From Calcarisporiella thermophila CBS 279.70 (lineage: Eukaryota; Calcarisporiellomycota), in the NCBI RefSeq assembly GCF_041956535.1, contig NW_027192212.1, positions 140,970 through 204,969 on the forward strand: a stretch of 64,000 bases of DNA, written 5' to 3'. Shown piece after piece: positions 32,643 to 43,757 of the stretch (positions are counted from its first letter, which is position 1; the number at the start of each line of letters is the position of its first letter). The notes under the pieces are model-generated. The model saw only the letters and a list, made by a program, of their open reading frames with translations. It was not told where the DNA came from and did not search any database. Made by a program: the position numbers and the translations under genes.

Positions 32643-35244
32643 ATGCCGCCTAAACAAAAATCGGCGCGGGGCCGTGGCAAACGCTCTTCCCCTCCCCGGC
32701 CGCTGACCACGGAGCAGGAGGAGGCCATGTCGTCCGCCCTTATTGCTAAACTTCTGGCGGAAGAAGCGGCCGGAGACGGGGGCGAAGATCACCCATACTA
32801 CGCAGAGTACAACAACAACGGCTATGGGGAATATTACGACGGCAAGAGGGAGGTGAGCGACGACGAATACGTAGATGGAGACGAGGATTATGCACCGAAG
32901 CCAAAATCGAAAAAGCAAGGTAAATAGCAGATACTAAAATTGGACTGGGCGGGGTAGGCTAAGATAAAGAGATGGACTTATCTGGAAGATACTTTTTTTT
33001 CTTGCGAGTATTAAGGAGGAGGAGGATAAATTTTCGTATTGCTATTGAATGATATAGCCCTATCCCCGGATATCTCTCCTCCAGCATGTATTAACGCTCT
33101 CTCTTTTCATGGCAGCAAAAGTGAAGAAGCGCAGCGTCAAAGAAGCCTCCAACGACGATTCCCCGGTGAAAACCAACGGCGACGCAGCAACGAATGCCTC
33201 GACAACGACAACGACAACGACAACAGACAGCGGACCACCCTCGGCAAAAAAGCGGCGGAAGGAAAAGGAGCTAAGAGAGGGCATGAATGTTGGGACCTAC
33301 TCGGAGGAGGAGGAGAAACTTTTCTTGGAAGCATTAGAATTATATGGGCGGGATTGGCAGGCGGTAAGCGATACTTCTCACGTCCCATGCGTTGCCTCTC
33401 TCTCTTATTTCCTCAGCTGATTTACTATTCTTTTGCCCTCACTTCCTCTTTGAACAGCTCGCCAGGCACATCAAGACCAGGGACTCCAATTCTATTCGAT
33501 CCCATGCACAAAAGCATTTTATAAAGCTCTACCGTGATGGCCTACCACTCCCGGACAAAGTGAAAGAAAGCGGGGCAGGCTACACATTGTCGGGAAAGGA
33601 GCTCGACCCAAATTCGGCCGCTGCCAAGCCCTATCTTCTCAAGGCAGCAAATGGCAACGGAAGCGATCAAACTCCTGTAAGCCAGGCGGGCACGGAGCCG
33701 AAGAAAGAAGAGCCAGTAACAGAAGAAGTGAAGGAGAGTACAGACATGGTCGTCGAAAACGGTGATGTAGAGAAACCGGAACAGAAATCTCCAGTTAAGA
33801 AGTGCGTATTAAACAAAGTGGAAATCAAAAAAAAAAAATCCAAGTTAGCAATTTACTTAACAGTATTAATTGCTATAGTGGAAAAATCACCAAAGAGAAA
33901 GTAAACAAGCCAGCCAAGGCTAAAGTGACCAAGAAAAAGGAGGAGCTGTCTAGCAAAAGTAGCGAGAGCGAGGAAGGAAATCAGAATCCAAAGACACCAC
34001 AGTCGCAAACGCAGCCGTCGCAGTCGGAAGCTATATATGATGGAGACGGTCGGACAGAGTACAGCAAGTCAAGATTAAGACGTGCCCGCTCCTCGATCAA
34101 TTTTGCGCAGTTAACGGCAGATAGTTATAGGTAAAACCAAAATATGTCGATGCCATGTTTGAGACAGCTTGGGGGTTATAGAGCCACTCTTTTTTTTTCT
34201 CTCTGGATATAGCGATCCTCTTACCATGATAAAGTGTGAACCCTTCAGTGGCCCCCCTGAATCCGGCATTGCTGGCTGCCAGCCCTTCTCGATCGTCGTG
34301 CACACAAATGTTGTCCTCGCAATGGACTTCCATGCGCACCTCATGACCACGGAGATTATCGGATTTCTTGCCGGAGAGTGGGATTCGCAGGAACAGAGTA
34401 TGTGCCCCTGACACTGCATCACTGAAATGATATGAATGCATGTCTGTTTGCAATAGAAATCAAAGTCAAGGCAGCGTTCCCCTGCCGCTCGCTCCAGACC
34501 GGGCAAAACCATGTCAATGTCGAGATGGATCCCGCCTCGGAACTGGAAGTTCGGCAGCGGATCACGGAGCTTAACATGCGAGTGGTGGGATGGTACCACT
34601 CACATCCGACCTTTGTGCCGGATCCTAGTTTGACCGATATTCAAAACCAAACCAACTATCAACGGCTCTTCCGAGATGCCGGGGCCGCAGTCGAGCCCTT
34701 CATTGGCGCCATCGTCGGTAAGTGCACACCTCTTGTTTGCATTCATTTTTCCCTCCCTTTTATGAACTTGCTTTTGACTCGGATCACCTCCTGCCATTCA
34801 GGTCCCTATGACCCACACCTTCCAGGCTCCACCTCCGTCATCAACTGGTTCTACGTCAGCACACGCTCGGATGAGCGCGGGCACCCTAAACGCTTGGTCT
34901 ACGACCAGGTGGAGGACGCTTCGCTCCCGGAGACAGAGGCGGACGAACTATTAAAATTGGCGGAGCAGTATAGAGAATCGCCGGAGCGAGTCAGATTCGG
35001 GGACATGTGGCGGCAGGGCGAGTCGAAGCTGGAAAAGATGCTCAAGAGCCTGGGACGAAGAATGCCTTGGGTGCAGCGGCAGATGGTGGAGGCAAAAGAG
35101 AGAGAGATTGAGAAACCAAAAGAGGAGAAGGAAGAGGCGGAGAAGCCGGAGGGAGGCGCAGAGGAGAAGATCGAGGCCACAGAGGCGGAGGCCACCGTGG
35201 ACCGATTTTTGGAGCGGGTGGAGAGGGCGCTTCGGAACTGGTGA
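32643..35244 (+). CDS. MYSM1-like histone H2A deubiquitinase, SANT + JAMM/MPN+
   Basis: Seven exons (32643-32919, 33116-33363, 33458-33801, 33879-34130, 34213-34397, 34457-34717, 34802-35244) close in phase to 669 residues. An acidic, basic-patched N-terminus precedes a SANT/Myb repeat at about 150-205 (YSEEEEKLFLEALELYG ... RSHAQKHFIKLYRDG). After a long Ser/Lys/Glu linker comes an MPN+ domain at about 375-570 with all JAMM residues: E421 (TTEIIGF), H483 and H485 (WYHSHP), S493 and D496 (PSLTD). The segment GWYHSHPTFVPDPSLTD and the DPLTMIKC opening match MYSM1, the zinc enzyme that removes ubiquitin from H2A, more closely than Rpn11 or Csn5. The SWIRM domain of animal MYSM1 is not visible. 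A Glu/Lys-rich coiled coil ends the protein. It is expected in the nucleus, on chromatin. Confidence 0.9.
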
Positions 35245-35628
35245 GATGCCGACTCTCAGCGAATCTTTTTCTTAAAAAATCTATCTATATATATAAATCC
35301 TTACGGGCATTTGGGTGCATCCTTTTGTGATCTCTCCTCTCATTTCATTGCTTCCTCAAGACTCATATCATTATGATAAAAGAAATTCTTTTATGGTATT
35401 TGCGTAGCCATCGCCACAACATGCAAAAGGGAGGAAAACGAGAAAAAAAAAAGAGCTATAAGTATAAGTATTAAGAAAGAGAAGTAGCAAAAAAAAAAAG
35501 GGGGGGGGGGGGCACTGATATACATAGAGTAAAAGGAGAAAGCATTAAGACAAGTAAAAATACTTATTCACAAGTATTTAGAATATATATATATGTATAT
35601 GCATATATATATATTCATCGTCGCCCAA
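35245..35628. repeat. convergent spacer rich in simple repeats
   Basis: 3' region between convergent genes. It contains an A-run and a G-run of about 12 near 35501-35512, and an (AT)n tract at about 35585-35614. No gene is seen. G-runs of this length are error-prone in assembly. Confidence 0.6.
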
Positions 35629-38600
35629 TTACACTTCAACTCGAACATTTCCACTGCACATTTCCTCTAAGAACTCCTCCTCTTCTTCGTCCTCTTCTTG
35701 CTCCTCGTCATCCTCCACCATCTCCCCCTCTTCTCTATCATTCGCTCTCCCGCTATCTTGCTCCGTGCTCTCGCACGCCATCGTCCCATCCCCTCCGTCG
35801 ATAGCATCCATGTGTCTCGTATGGGCGCTCTCTGTCGGCAGAGTTACAGATCCTGTGGGAGCCGAACCCGGCACGGGGTGGGATTGCGGCGGAGAGTTGA
35901 CATGCTCCGAAGCAGGTGGGGTTACCTCTTGCAACGCCCCGCTTGTGCTGACCGGATTCACATCGGAGACGGCGCCTGTACTAGCACTGAAGTTGGAGCT
36001 GGCGCTACCGCCGCGGGAGAGAAAAGGACTGATTCCCGCGCCTACTCCCAAGCCTTGCGAAGCAGGACCCATGCGGTCCCGCGAGCCTGGCACAGCAAAC
36101 GAAGCAAACGGAGACGGACCCATTGATTCACCCCCGGCTGCGTTTCTTCTGCTCTGGAACGTTGGCACCTGTGACTGAAAAGCAGGTTGGGGCTGGGGCT
36201 GGAAGGGGTGATTATGAGAAGAGAATGAGCGAGAAGATCGGTGCTGCGTCTGAGCAACCTCCGAGGCGGCTGGCTGCCCAGCACTGGACGTAGATGACAT
36301 GTCGAAGAAAATGTTGCCCATTTCGCGGGATAATGCGCTCATAGGGGTGAGCATCCCGGGCGAGAACGCCCCGAAGGAGGTGCCAACTGGAGAAGGTAGA
36401 GAGGAAGATGGCAGAGAGATCGTGGCCGAACCTTGTGGAACAGAGAAAGAACTCAACTGCAGCCCGAGCTTGTGCCGATTGAGTTGTTGGTGGGTTCGCT
36501 GATGGTGGTGTGGGGGGTTTTGTAGCCGGTGCAAGGGCTGAAGCGAAGACGATAGCTGGTTTGAGAATGGCACCTGAGTTTGTGCCACTTCGCCTTGGAC
36601 CTGTGGGGCATGCATAGGAGCAGAGGTTAACGGGGGGATGCTTGAGCGAGGCATGGAGGGTTGGTTTGGCGATATCAACGAATCGCTCCCATTCGATGCC
36701 CGAATACTGGATCCAATACTTGGGTTCGGAGAGGATGGGGGTATCGTGTTAGCCTCCGCACTGCCTCTCTGCCGCATAATAGCCGGGGGTGAGAGTCTGC
36801 CGGATGGCATGGATGTTCCACCGGGAAGGGCAAGACCGAGGGACATAGAATTCGATTCCGAAAAAGAGCCGGAATCTATTGTTTCTTCACGCGGTCTCTT
36901 TTGGCCGGCCACTGGTGCAGTCGAAGCGACCGGGGCTGATGTGGTATTCTCATCGTCACTGTCCAAACAGATTACCTCGATAGGCCTAGCTGTGGTTGTC
37001 TTGGGGGAGGCACTGGCGGCGGCTGGAACCTTTAGCACCGATTCACTACTCCCATGTCCGCCCACATTGTCATCATCGTCGTCATCATTGTCACTGTCCG
37101 AGTCCACAGTTGCCACTACAGTCCACTGCGCATCCGCATCGAGTTCAACATCGCTTGCGTTCTCGGGAGCTTCTCGGAGTAATCGCTGCAAAAATGCGTC
37201 CACTCGGAGTCGTTCAGAAGTAGTGGTTTTGCTGAGAGCAAATGAAAAAAAAAGGGGGGGAAGGGAATATGAGTATATTAGATTCCTGAACCATGCCTGA
37301 AAAAAAGGGCATTTATGGAATTCCGACATACTTGCAGTGTGGACATTTCCATAGCTGTGTGGATCGATTAATCTCGAGATAGGACTGCAGATCGAAACAC
37401 TCGATATGACGGCACTCAACCCCGCGCACCGGAAACCGGATTCGAGTCATGCTGATTGGACACCGAAGTGATATACGCAAGTTCTTTTGCAGAATCTCTA
37501 GGTCGTCATCACTCTCTTCTTCGGCACCGTTGTCGTCTGCGCCAATCCGTTTCCCCGAAAGCAGGCGCTTCAAGAGCGAGATGCTATTCTCCTCCTCGAG
37601 GAGGTGAGACGAGACCTTTTTCTCTATGAATTCCTGTGACTCTCGAGCAAAAATTTGGATCGAAAACCCATAGGACTAACGGTAGAATGGAGAAATGATT
37701 AGGGTATAAACTACAATAACACGCACTCGTTGGAAGACAAAAACTTACACAAACACACGACGTCTGCACCAGCTTCAGGATGTTATGCCCCTGTCTTAGG
37801 TACGGTGACAGATCCACCGGGCGATTCTTCCCCACATAGGCAAAGGAATTGGATCTCCCGGGCAAGCTTACTTTTTGCTTCTATAGAACATAATGAAAGA
37901 CCACATCAGCTTGGATGCTGTAGTCCCTATCATAAGCAATGCTTCCTTGCCTTGGTGAGCTGGACCAAGCTTCCATTCAGCTCCACGTAGAAGTTCTCGG
38001 GCCATTCGCATTTGTGTGGATCAGTATGGTCTATTTCCTCCTTTTTCGATTTGTCCTGAGCAATCTTGACGGCAGTGAGTTGGAACGTGAGTGGGAGGTC
38101 CGACTCGGGTAGCTCAGGCGAAATCGAGGTCGCTTTCATGGGGCTATGTGGAGTTTAAAAAAAAAGATACCGTAAAAGTACAAAATCAGTGATGAATAGG
38201 ATAGTAAGAAAAAAAAAGACTCGCCCCACCTCCATAGTCGCCTAAAACTATCGGTGCCCATGAATATGGGTACTTCGGTCACAATTTTATTGTGTTGAAG
38301 TCGAAAGGGTCGCACCAAAAAGGTTTGAAACCGACAATATACAGGAGCATTTGGGCCGCTGAGTTCCCTAGCGGGCAGCTGGGAAGTTGCCTGCTGCTGT
38401 TTCTGCTGCTGCAGTTGGCGAGAAGCGAGGTGCTGCTGAACCTGAGCAATTTGCTGTATTAACGCTCGAGGGACTTGGCCGCCGTTGACCGATGCAATAT
38501 TAGAGGAATTGATCGCATTTTGAGACGGATGAAAGGGGCCCGCAAAGGATAAAAGCTGCCGTTGCCCAGTTGCAACCGCCTTGTTGTGCTGAGCGACGGC

Positions 38601-39452
38601 CAATGTCCATGCTCGAGTTTGCTCCGAGAGTTTAGCTATTACACACACACAAAAAAAAAACAGCACAGGAATGCTGAGCATATATGCAACCGAGGGAGGA
38701 AAAACAAATTTGGTATGTACCAGCTTGTTCGCGAGAAAACCGATCCAAGAATTGCGAGACAACCTGGAATACTCGGGCCGCCTCTATAAAATTATATCTC
38801 GGGCCGTAGTAGTGGATATACTACAATAGGGGAATAACAGCGTCAGGGACAAAGGATTGCTTGGGATGAAGCAATAGTGGCAACCTGCAAGCACGCAAAT
38901 AGTGCGTCATCTGTTTCCGGATGGTACGCCCGTTCGTCCTTGCACCATTCGACTAGCTGCTGGCAGGCGCGAGGGAATGATTCCCTAAGCTGGAGCAACT
39001 TTTGTAGCTCTTTCAGCTGACGGTTGTTATTAGCGATCACCTGCCGGCGCTTCTCTTCGGTGTTCATTCCCACAGCACTCCCAGTCGTTGTCCTGGTTGC
39101 CCCGCCGACGGCCGCTGTCGTGACAGCAGAAGCTCCATCTTTGGAAATCAAAGATTGGCAGGATGCCAGGCGAGAATTTGGAATTGGCTGAGAGGGCATG
39201 CGCGCATGGATCGGAGTGTGTAACTGTTGTGCGAATATTGGCGTTCCTAGTGGGAAAAAAGGTCATCACCAATATTAGTAATGGAACAGACCGCATATAT
39301 CCAACCGAGATCTCGGGGCGAGCCGATGACAAATGAAAACCATCGTAGGTAACTCACCCTTAAATGAGCCGCATCCCTCCCGCATCTGAGCTTTCAAGGC
39401 CTCTAGTCGCTGTAGTGCCAACCCATGATCGGTTATCTGCGAATACTGTCCA

Positions 39453-39484
<32 letters not shown>

Positions 39485-39670
39485 GTCCGAAGTATAGGCG
39501 GCATGCTGCGCTGTAGCACTGAGTGCTTGCGAATAAGCAGTGCCAGCGGAGCGCTGCATTGGCATGTAGTATTGGGGGGGCTGTTGCTGGGGAAAGGCGA
39601 GAGGAGGCGATGTCATCGAGGAGGGCGGCAGGGAGTACTGGAAAGATTGGTAAGCATTGTGATTGCTCAT
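35629..39670 (-). CDS. SP-RING (MIZ) SUMO E3 ligase, PIAS/Zimp-like
   Basis: A multi-exon gene, roughly 1,000 residues or more. The start MSNHNAYQSFQ leads into a Gln/Pro-rich region with a polyQ tract (CAG/CTG DNA near 39450-39485). A helical segment follows (RACQQLVEWCKDERAY, near 38950) that resembles the N-terminal region of animal ZMIZ proteins. Next comes a PINIT-like region (VYCRFQTFLVRPFRL, near 38330; VDLSPYLRQGHNIL, near 37810). The SP-RING lies at about 37500-37330: LRCPISMTRI, CRHIECFDL and CPHC, continuing after the intron into KTTTSERLRVDAFL as in PIAS proteins. Downstream, VICLDSDDEN is a good SUMO-interaction motif. The C-terminal 450 residues are Ser/Pro/Gln-rich and end in a Glu-rich acidic tail. 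It should attach SUMO to nuclear proteins. Splice sites around 37684, 38140 and 38700 were only partly resolved. Confidence 0.87.
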
Positions 39671-40752
39671 GGATACGATTTCGGTGACTACTCCAGAAAT
39701 ATGCTAAGAGGCTGTGCAATCTCTAATCCTTTGCCTAGAATATAGATCACTTTATCGTTCAACACATGTCCACGATCTGGATCCTATACAAGAATTTTTT
39801 TTAGATTGAGTAGCACCAAAATAACATCCTAGGTTAGGTTAGAATTACACCGTGCTTCTGCCCAAATTTGTCCAGCCGGACTCGCTTCTAGATATTTCCG
39901 CCGGATGCAATCTCTAAATCATGAAAATCGAGGGCCATCCCACGGAAACCCAGCCAATTCAACGCCGTGGTGGATTTCTGACAGGCATCAACCAAGGATG
40001 GTGAGTTCTGCTTTGCTCTGCCTCCCTCCATACACTGCACGACCCTGGATAATCTATTAGACCTGGGACTTTTGCTTCCAAAAATGCTCGGGCAATGCTG
40101 GCCGCGCGTTCTCCAAGTGTCCCATCCAATCTATTCAACTATACCCCTCTCCTCCTAGTCAAATGAGGTGGATTGCAAGCATGCATAGCAGATAAGCTAG
40201 ATATCCCTCCAACCAACTCCATATAGGGCTTAGACGGTTCGCCCATACCCAATCGTCACTAGCCAGTTCCCAAGCACTTCCTCAGTGGAATTTGCAGGCT
40301 TCTCTTAAGACTCTTTGCCCTAAGCAATCGCAAGGGTGCCAGAGCCGGCCTCCCTCCACCCATAGAGGCCCAACCTGAGACGGTGAAAGGGACACGTGAT
40401 CCTAGGGGATGGCATTTTTATTTTCCACACATAACTATAGAAAGTAACAGATAAACAAAAGTATACATACAACTCCTATATCAAGGGGTCTTATTTTCGA
40501 GAGAGAAACACACAACACAATAAATAAAAGGGGGGTTGACAGAAAACCTATACTACAAACCAGAAATAAAAAAGAGAGGAAAATAGAGTAGAAAACGGTA
40601 TCCAGAAATATTAAGAAAAAAAAAAAGGAATAGGGCAAGAAGTTAGAGAATATAAGAATAAGATTTGAAAAAAGTCTTTGGGATTAACTCAGCCACTATT
40701 CCGCTATACACAATTAAGATACTTTGCCTAGCACTAGCTCCATCTCCAATGG
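39671..40752. other. spacer with short coding-like patches
   Basis: Promoter side of the SUMO ligase and 3' side of BEM1. Around 39909-39998 both strands show about 30 plausible codons (plus: RRGGFLTGINQGW before a GTGAGT donor; minus: ALNWLGFRGMALDFHDLE), but neither extends into a gene. The remainder is empty, with A/G-rich tracts near 40500-40680. Confidence 0.35.
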
Positions 40753-42985
40753 CTAATACTCGATATGCACCAAAATTTTGTTTGCATCCTTCGCCAACGC
40801 TCTATCCAAGTCTTCGTCCTTTTGGACTGGGAAGCGCTCGCCGGTGGTCGGGTCTTTATACACCATTTCCCACTGGGCCACCGTTGGTGGCAGCGTGATT
40901 CGCTCATCCACCCTCATGCGCAGCTCGTCCGCCGTGATATCGAATGGCACGCGGATCACGATAATCTCGTCTTGGTGGTGGAAAATCTTAACCTTGATGA
41001 GGTGTTGCTCTGTGCGCGTGCGGAGTGAGGGCTGTTGCGGATAACTGGGGTGGCTGGTGGTTTGGTCGCCGGCTCCAATAGGAGGCGTGGGCAGGCTGTC
41101 GATCATAGCCTGCACTGCTGTTTTCGGCTGATCCGGGATTGGCGAAGGAGGGGCCGATGACATGGGAGAGTTCGGGTGAGAAGTGTATCCACCGCCACCA
41201 TTTGTGCCCGGAGTGGGAGGCGGGTGCAGACTCGAAGACGAGTCCAGGCCTTGCTTTTGCACGGCGAAGTCGGGCGTGTCGTCTCTATGGTCGCGGCCCT
41301 GCAAACCAAACAGCTGGTCAAACAGACTGGCACCTCGAATGCGCTCAGGCAATTGACACAGCTCCTTCACATAGACGTCCAAATCGACGCGGCGCTGTGC
41401 GGTGATGGCGTCGTCGACCGCAGAGGTGGGGCCGGGCATGTAGGGCAGAATTCGCTCATCGCCTGCTCGACCTGCTTCGCGAGGAAAGCGATCGAGAAGT
41501 GCGACTTGGAACCCATAAAAGTGGCCGTAGGTGCGGTAAAGCTTGCGCCGCTCTCCCGACCTAGTTTCGGCGTGGCAAATGAACCAGTATTCGCCCTCGT
41601 CATAGTAGAATGAGTCGACTCCCGCGGAGACGACGGTATCCTCGTTCTCCCGCGGTTTGTTTAGGTGCAAGCGATCGCCGAAATCACCGAGCGTATCGCT
41701 GTCCATGGTGCCGGATCGTTTGAGGGGATGGCGGTTTACGTTGTGAGGCACAGGGGAGGGGCCGTTTCGTTCCATGATCGGCTGGAGGGGTGTTGGCGTG
41801 CGCTGCTGTTGGTGCTGGTGCTGGTGCTGATGCTGCTGATGCTGCTGGTGCTGTAGTTGCCACTCAGAAGGATGCGTGGTTTTCGGTGGTAGTGCGGGAG
41901 ATTCTGCCCGCGGCTGTCTCAATTGCTGATGGTCCATCGAGGGCATCTTGCGCAGTTGAGGAGGGAGGTTGCGTTGCTGCATGTGTTCTAGGGATGGCAT
42001 CTTCTTCACATTGTGCAGGTGTTGCTGTGGCCATGGGGCTTGGTATTGCGGTTGGGGTGCACGAGTTTGAAGAGGAAGCCCTTGCTGTTGCAAAGGATGC
42101 GGGTGGTGCTTCGGAGGGGGACCCTGGTATCTCTCGAACACCTCATCCTCGCTCTCGTCCGTCTCGTCTAGCTCCTCCTCCGCTATCCGATTTTCTCTGG
42201 CAGCCATCTTCTGGCCATAGTCGAATCGCCCCAGCGGTATACTCGTTGCCTCGTATCCCCGGGCCATCTTCTTCCACTCTTCAACCTTTGGGATATAGTC
42301 CTTCTGCAGCAGCGCCTCCACGTTTGGCACCGGCCTGCCCGAGGCCGGATCTCGAACCTCCACGAATGCGCACGGAATGAGCCCGGGCCCCCCCAGGCGG
42401 CCAATGGGTTTTGCGACAAACCATTCCAGGCTCGAGTGCGCAATAAGCACAAGGCTTTCGCCTCGTCTAGCTTCGAGCTCGTCCTCTCGTTCGGCGCGGA
42501 AATCGTACATGACGACTCCATAGAGAGATTGTATTTTTTTAGCGGCCTTCTTCTCGGCTAAATCTGTCGCGGATGGGGAAGAGAAAGGGAAACACGGTTA
42601 GAATCGGATCCCCCCCCATTGGACTAGCTTGCTGTGCCCACTTACCATCTCCTTGCTTCCGCGTGGGCAGGCTCTCGACCTGTGGGGCGGTGCTTTCTAG
42701 CATCTGGAAGCATGCGAGCGGCACGAGCCCCCTCGCCTTGGTCACTGGATTGCAAGCCTCGATCCAGTCTCCGAATTGCTTGTTCACGACCAGGAAGAAG
42801 TCTCCCTGGCGGAAAGAGAGCTCTCCCGGGCGGGTTGCACGATAGTCTTGGATGGCTTTAATGACCTTGGTGCTTGGGGTGAGGGTGGGGTCATTGCGCG
42901 TCGGCGGGCCAATGGGCCCAGATATCTTGTCCTTGATTGCGCGACGCAAGTCCTTATCGGACCTACGAGGACGGATTTTATTCAT
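40753..42985 (-). CDS. BEM1: Bem1/Scd2-type polarity scaffold (SH3-SH3-PX-PB1)
   Basis: Two exons (42985-42646 and 42563-40753) close to 716 residues. SH3 domain 1 spans about 41-97 (AIQDYRATRPGELSF). SH3 domain 2 spans about 128-185 (GVVMYDFRAEREDELEA ... PIGRLGGPGLIP, a hallmark of Bem1). A Pro/Gln/His-rich linker follows, encoded by CAG/CTG-rich DNA (41800-41860). The PX domain spans about 429-534 (FYYDEGEYWFIC, RKLYRTYGHFYGFQ), and a C-terminal PB1 domain about 630-716 (WEMVYKDPTTGERF, EDLDRAL). Bem1 holds Cdc42, its GEF Cdc24 (through PB1) and PAK kinase together at growth sites. The start at 42985 is preceded in frame by open sequence back to a TAG, so a few extra residues cannot be excluded, but no upstream ATG exists in that stretch. 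Confidence 0.95.
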
Positions 42986-43757
42986 GCCTTGGAAGGAATT
43001 ACGACGGATAAATTCCGTGACTTTATTTTGGGGGAGCTGCTGCTAGTGCTGTTGTTGCTGGTGCAGTTGCCGATGTTATTGTTGTTGTTATTGCCGGTGT
43101 GGGAAGTGATGGGAGCGCACTAGGGCGGAGGTCGAATAAAGGGGGGGGGAGGGGGTGCAATGAGAGCAAATGCAGCGGGAATGGCCACGGCAGAAGAGGC
43201 GATAGCGATATGCGGCGCTCCGGCTGCTAGCGATAGGGATGCAAATGGGAGGCGAATGGGAGAAATGATGAGGAATGGGCAGGAAGGAACGAGCTCTCTA
43301 GAGTTTAAGGTTGGGTGCGATCCATTGGTACGCGGAATGTGAAACTTATCGCGATCCACAACTTAAAGAGAATTCCGGTCTCCTCGCCTGCTTTGGTGAG
43401 GGGGGAAATACCAATGCTTGCGTGCGATAAGGGCCGATGCGATTTGCGGCTCAGCGAAACCGATTAAGCACTTGGATGTATTCAAAACACAATCGAGTCG
43501 GGAAGGGGAAAACACAGCCATTCTTCTAGGAATCAGCCCCAGACGCGGCCGGGGGTCGGGGAAAAAGATCCCACAACCTTAAACCGCGTCGGCGGGGAAT
43601 CAAGGGGATGAGATATCGTCTTGGGAGGGTATTACAAAGCATAGAAATAGGAAAAGTATTAAATAATCAACTGTTAAATAGGGATTGCGTAGGCAGGCAG
43701 GGCGCAGCGTCACCAGGGCCTCATTAACCTAATGTTCATACATGGAAGCGGAAACTC
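42986..43757. other. BEM1 promoter and leader, trinucleotide-rich, no gene called
   Basis: The first 100 bases upstream of BEM1 (43020-43100) are a degenerate CTG/TTG/TTA repeat that would read as Asn/Gln/Ser in leader RNA. The rest is moderately GC-rich with a G-run near 43141. No independent gene is seen. Confidence 0.45.

Noticed and set aside
32502-32918. Hydrophobic minus-strand frame resembling a membrane protein
   Set aside because: Antisense of the first exon of the SANT-JAMM gene, whose splice phases close exactly.
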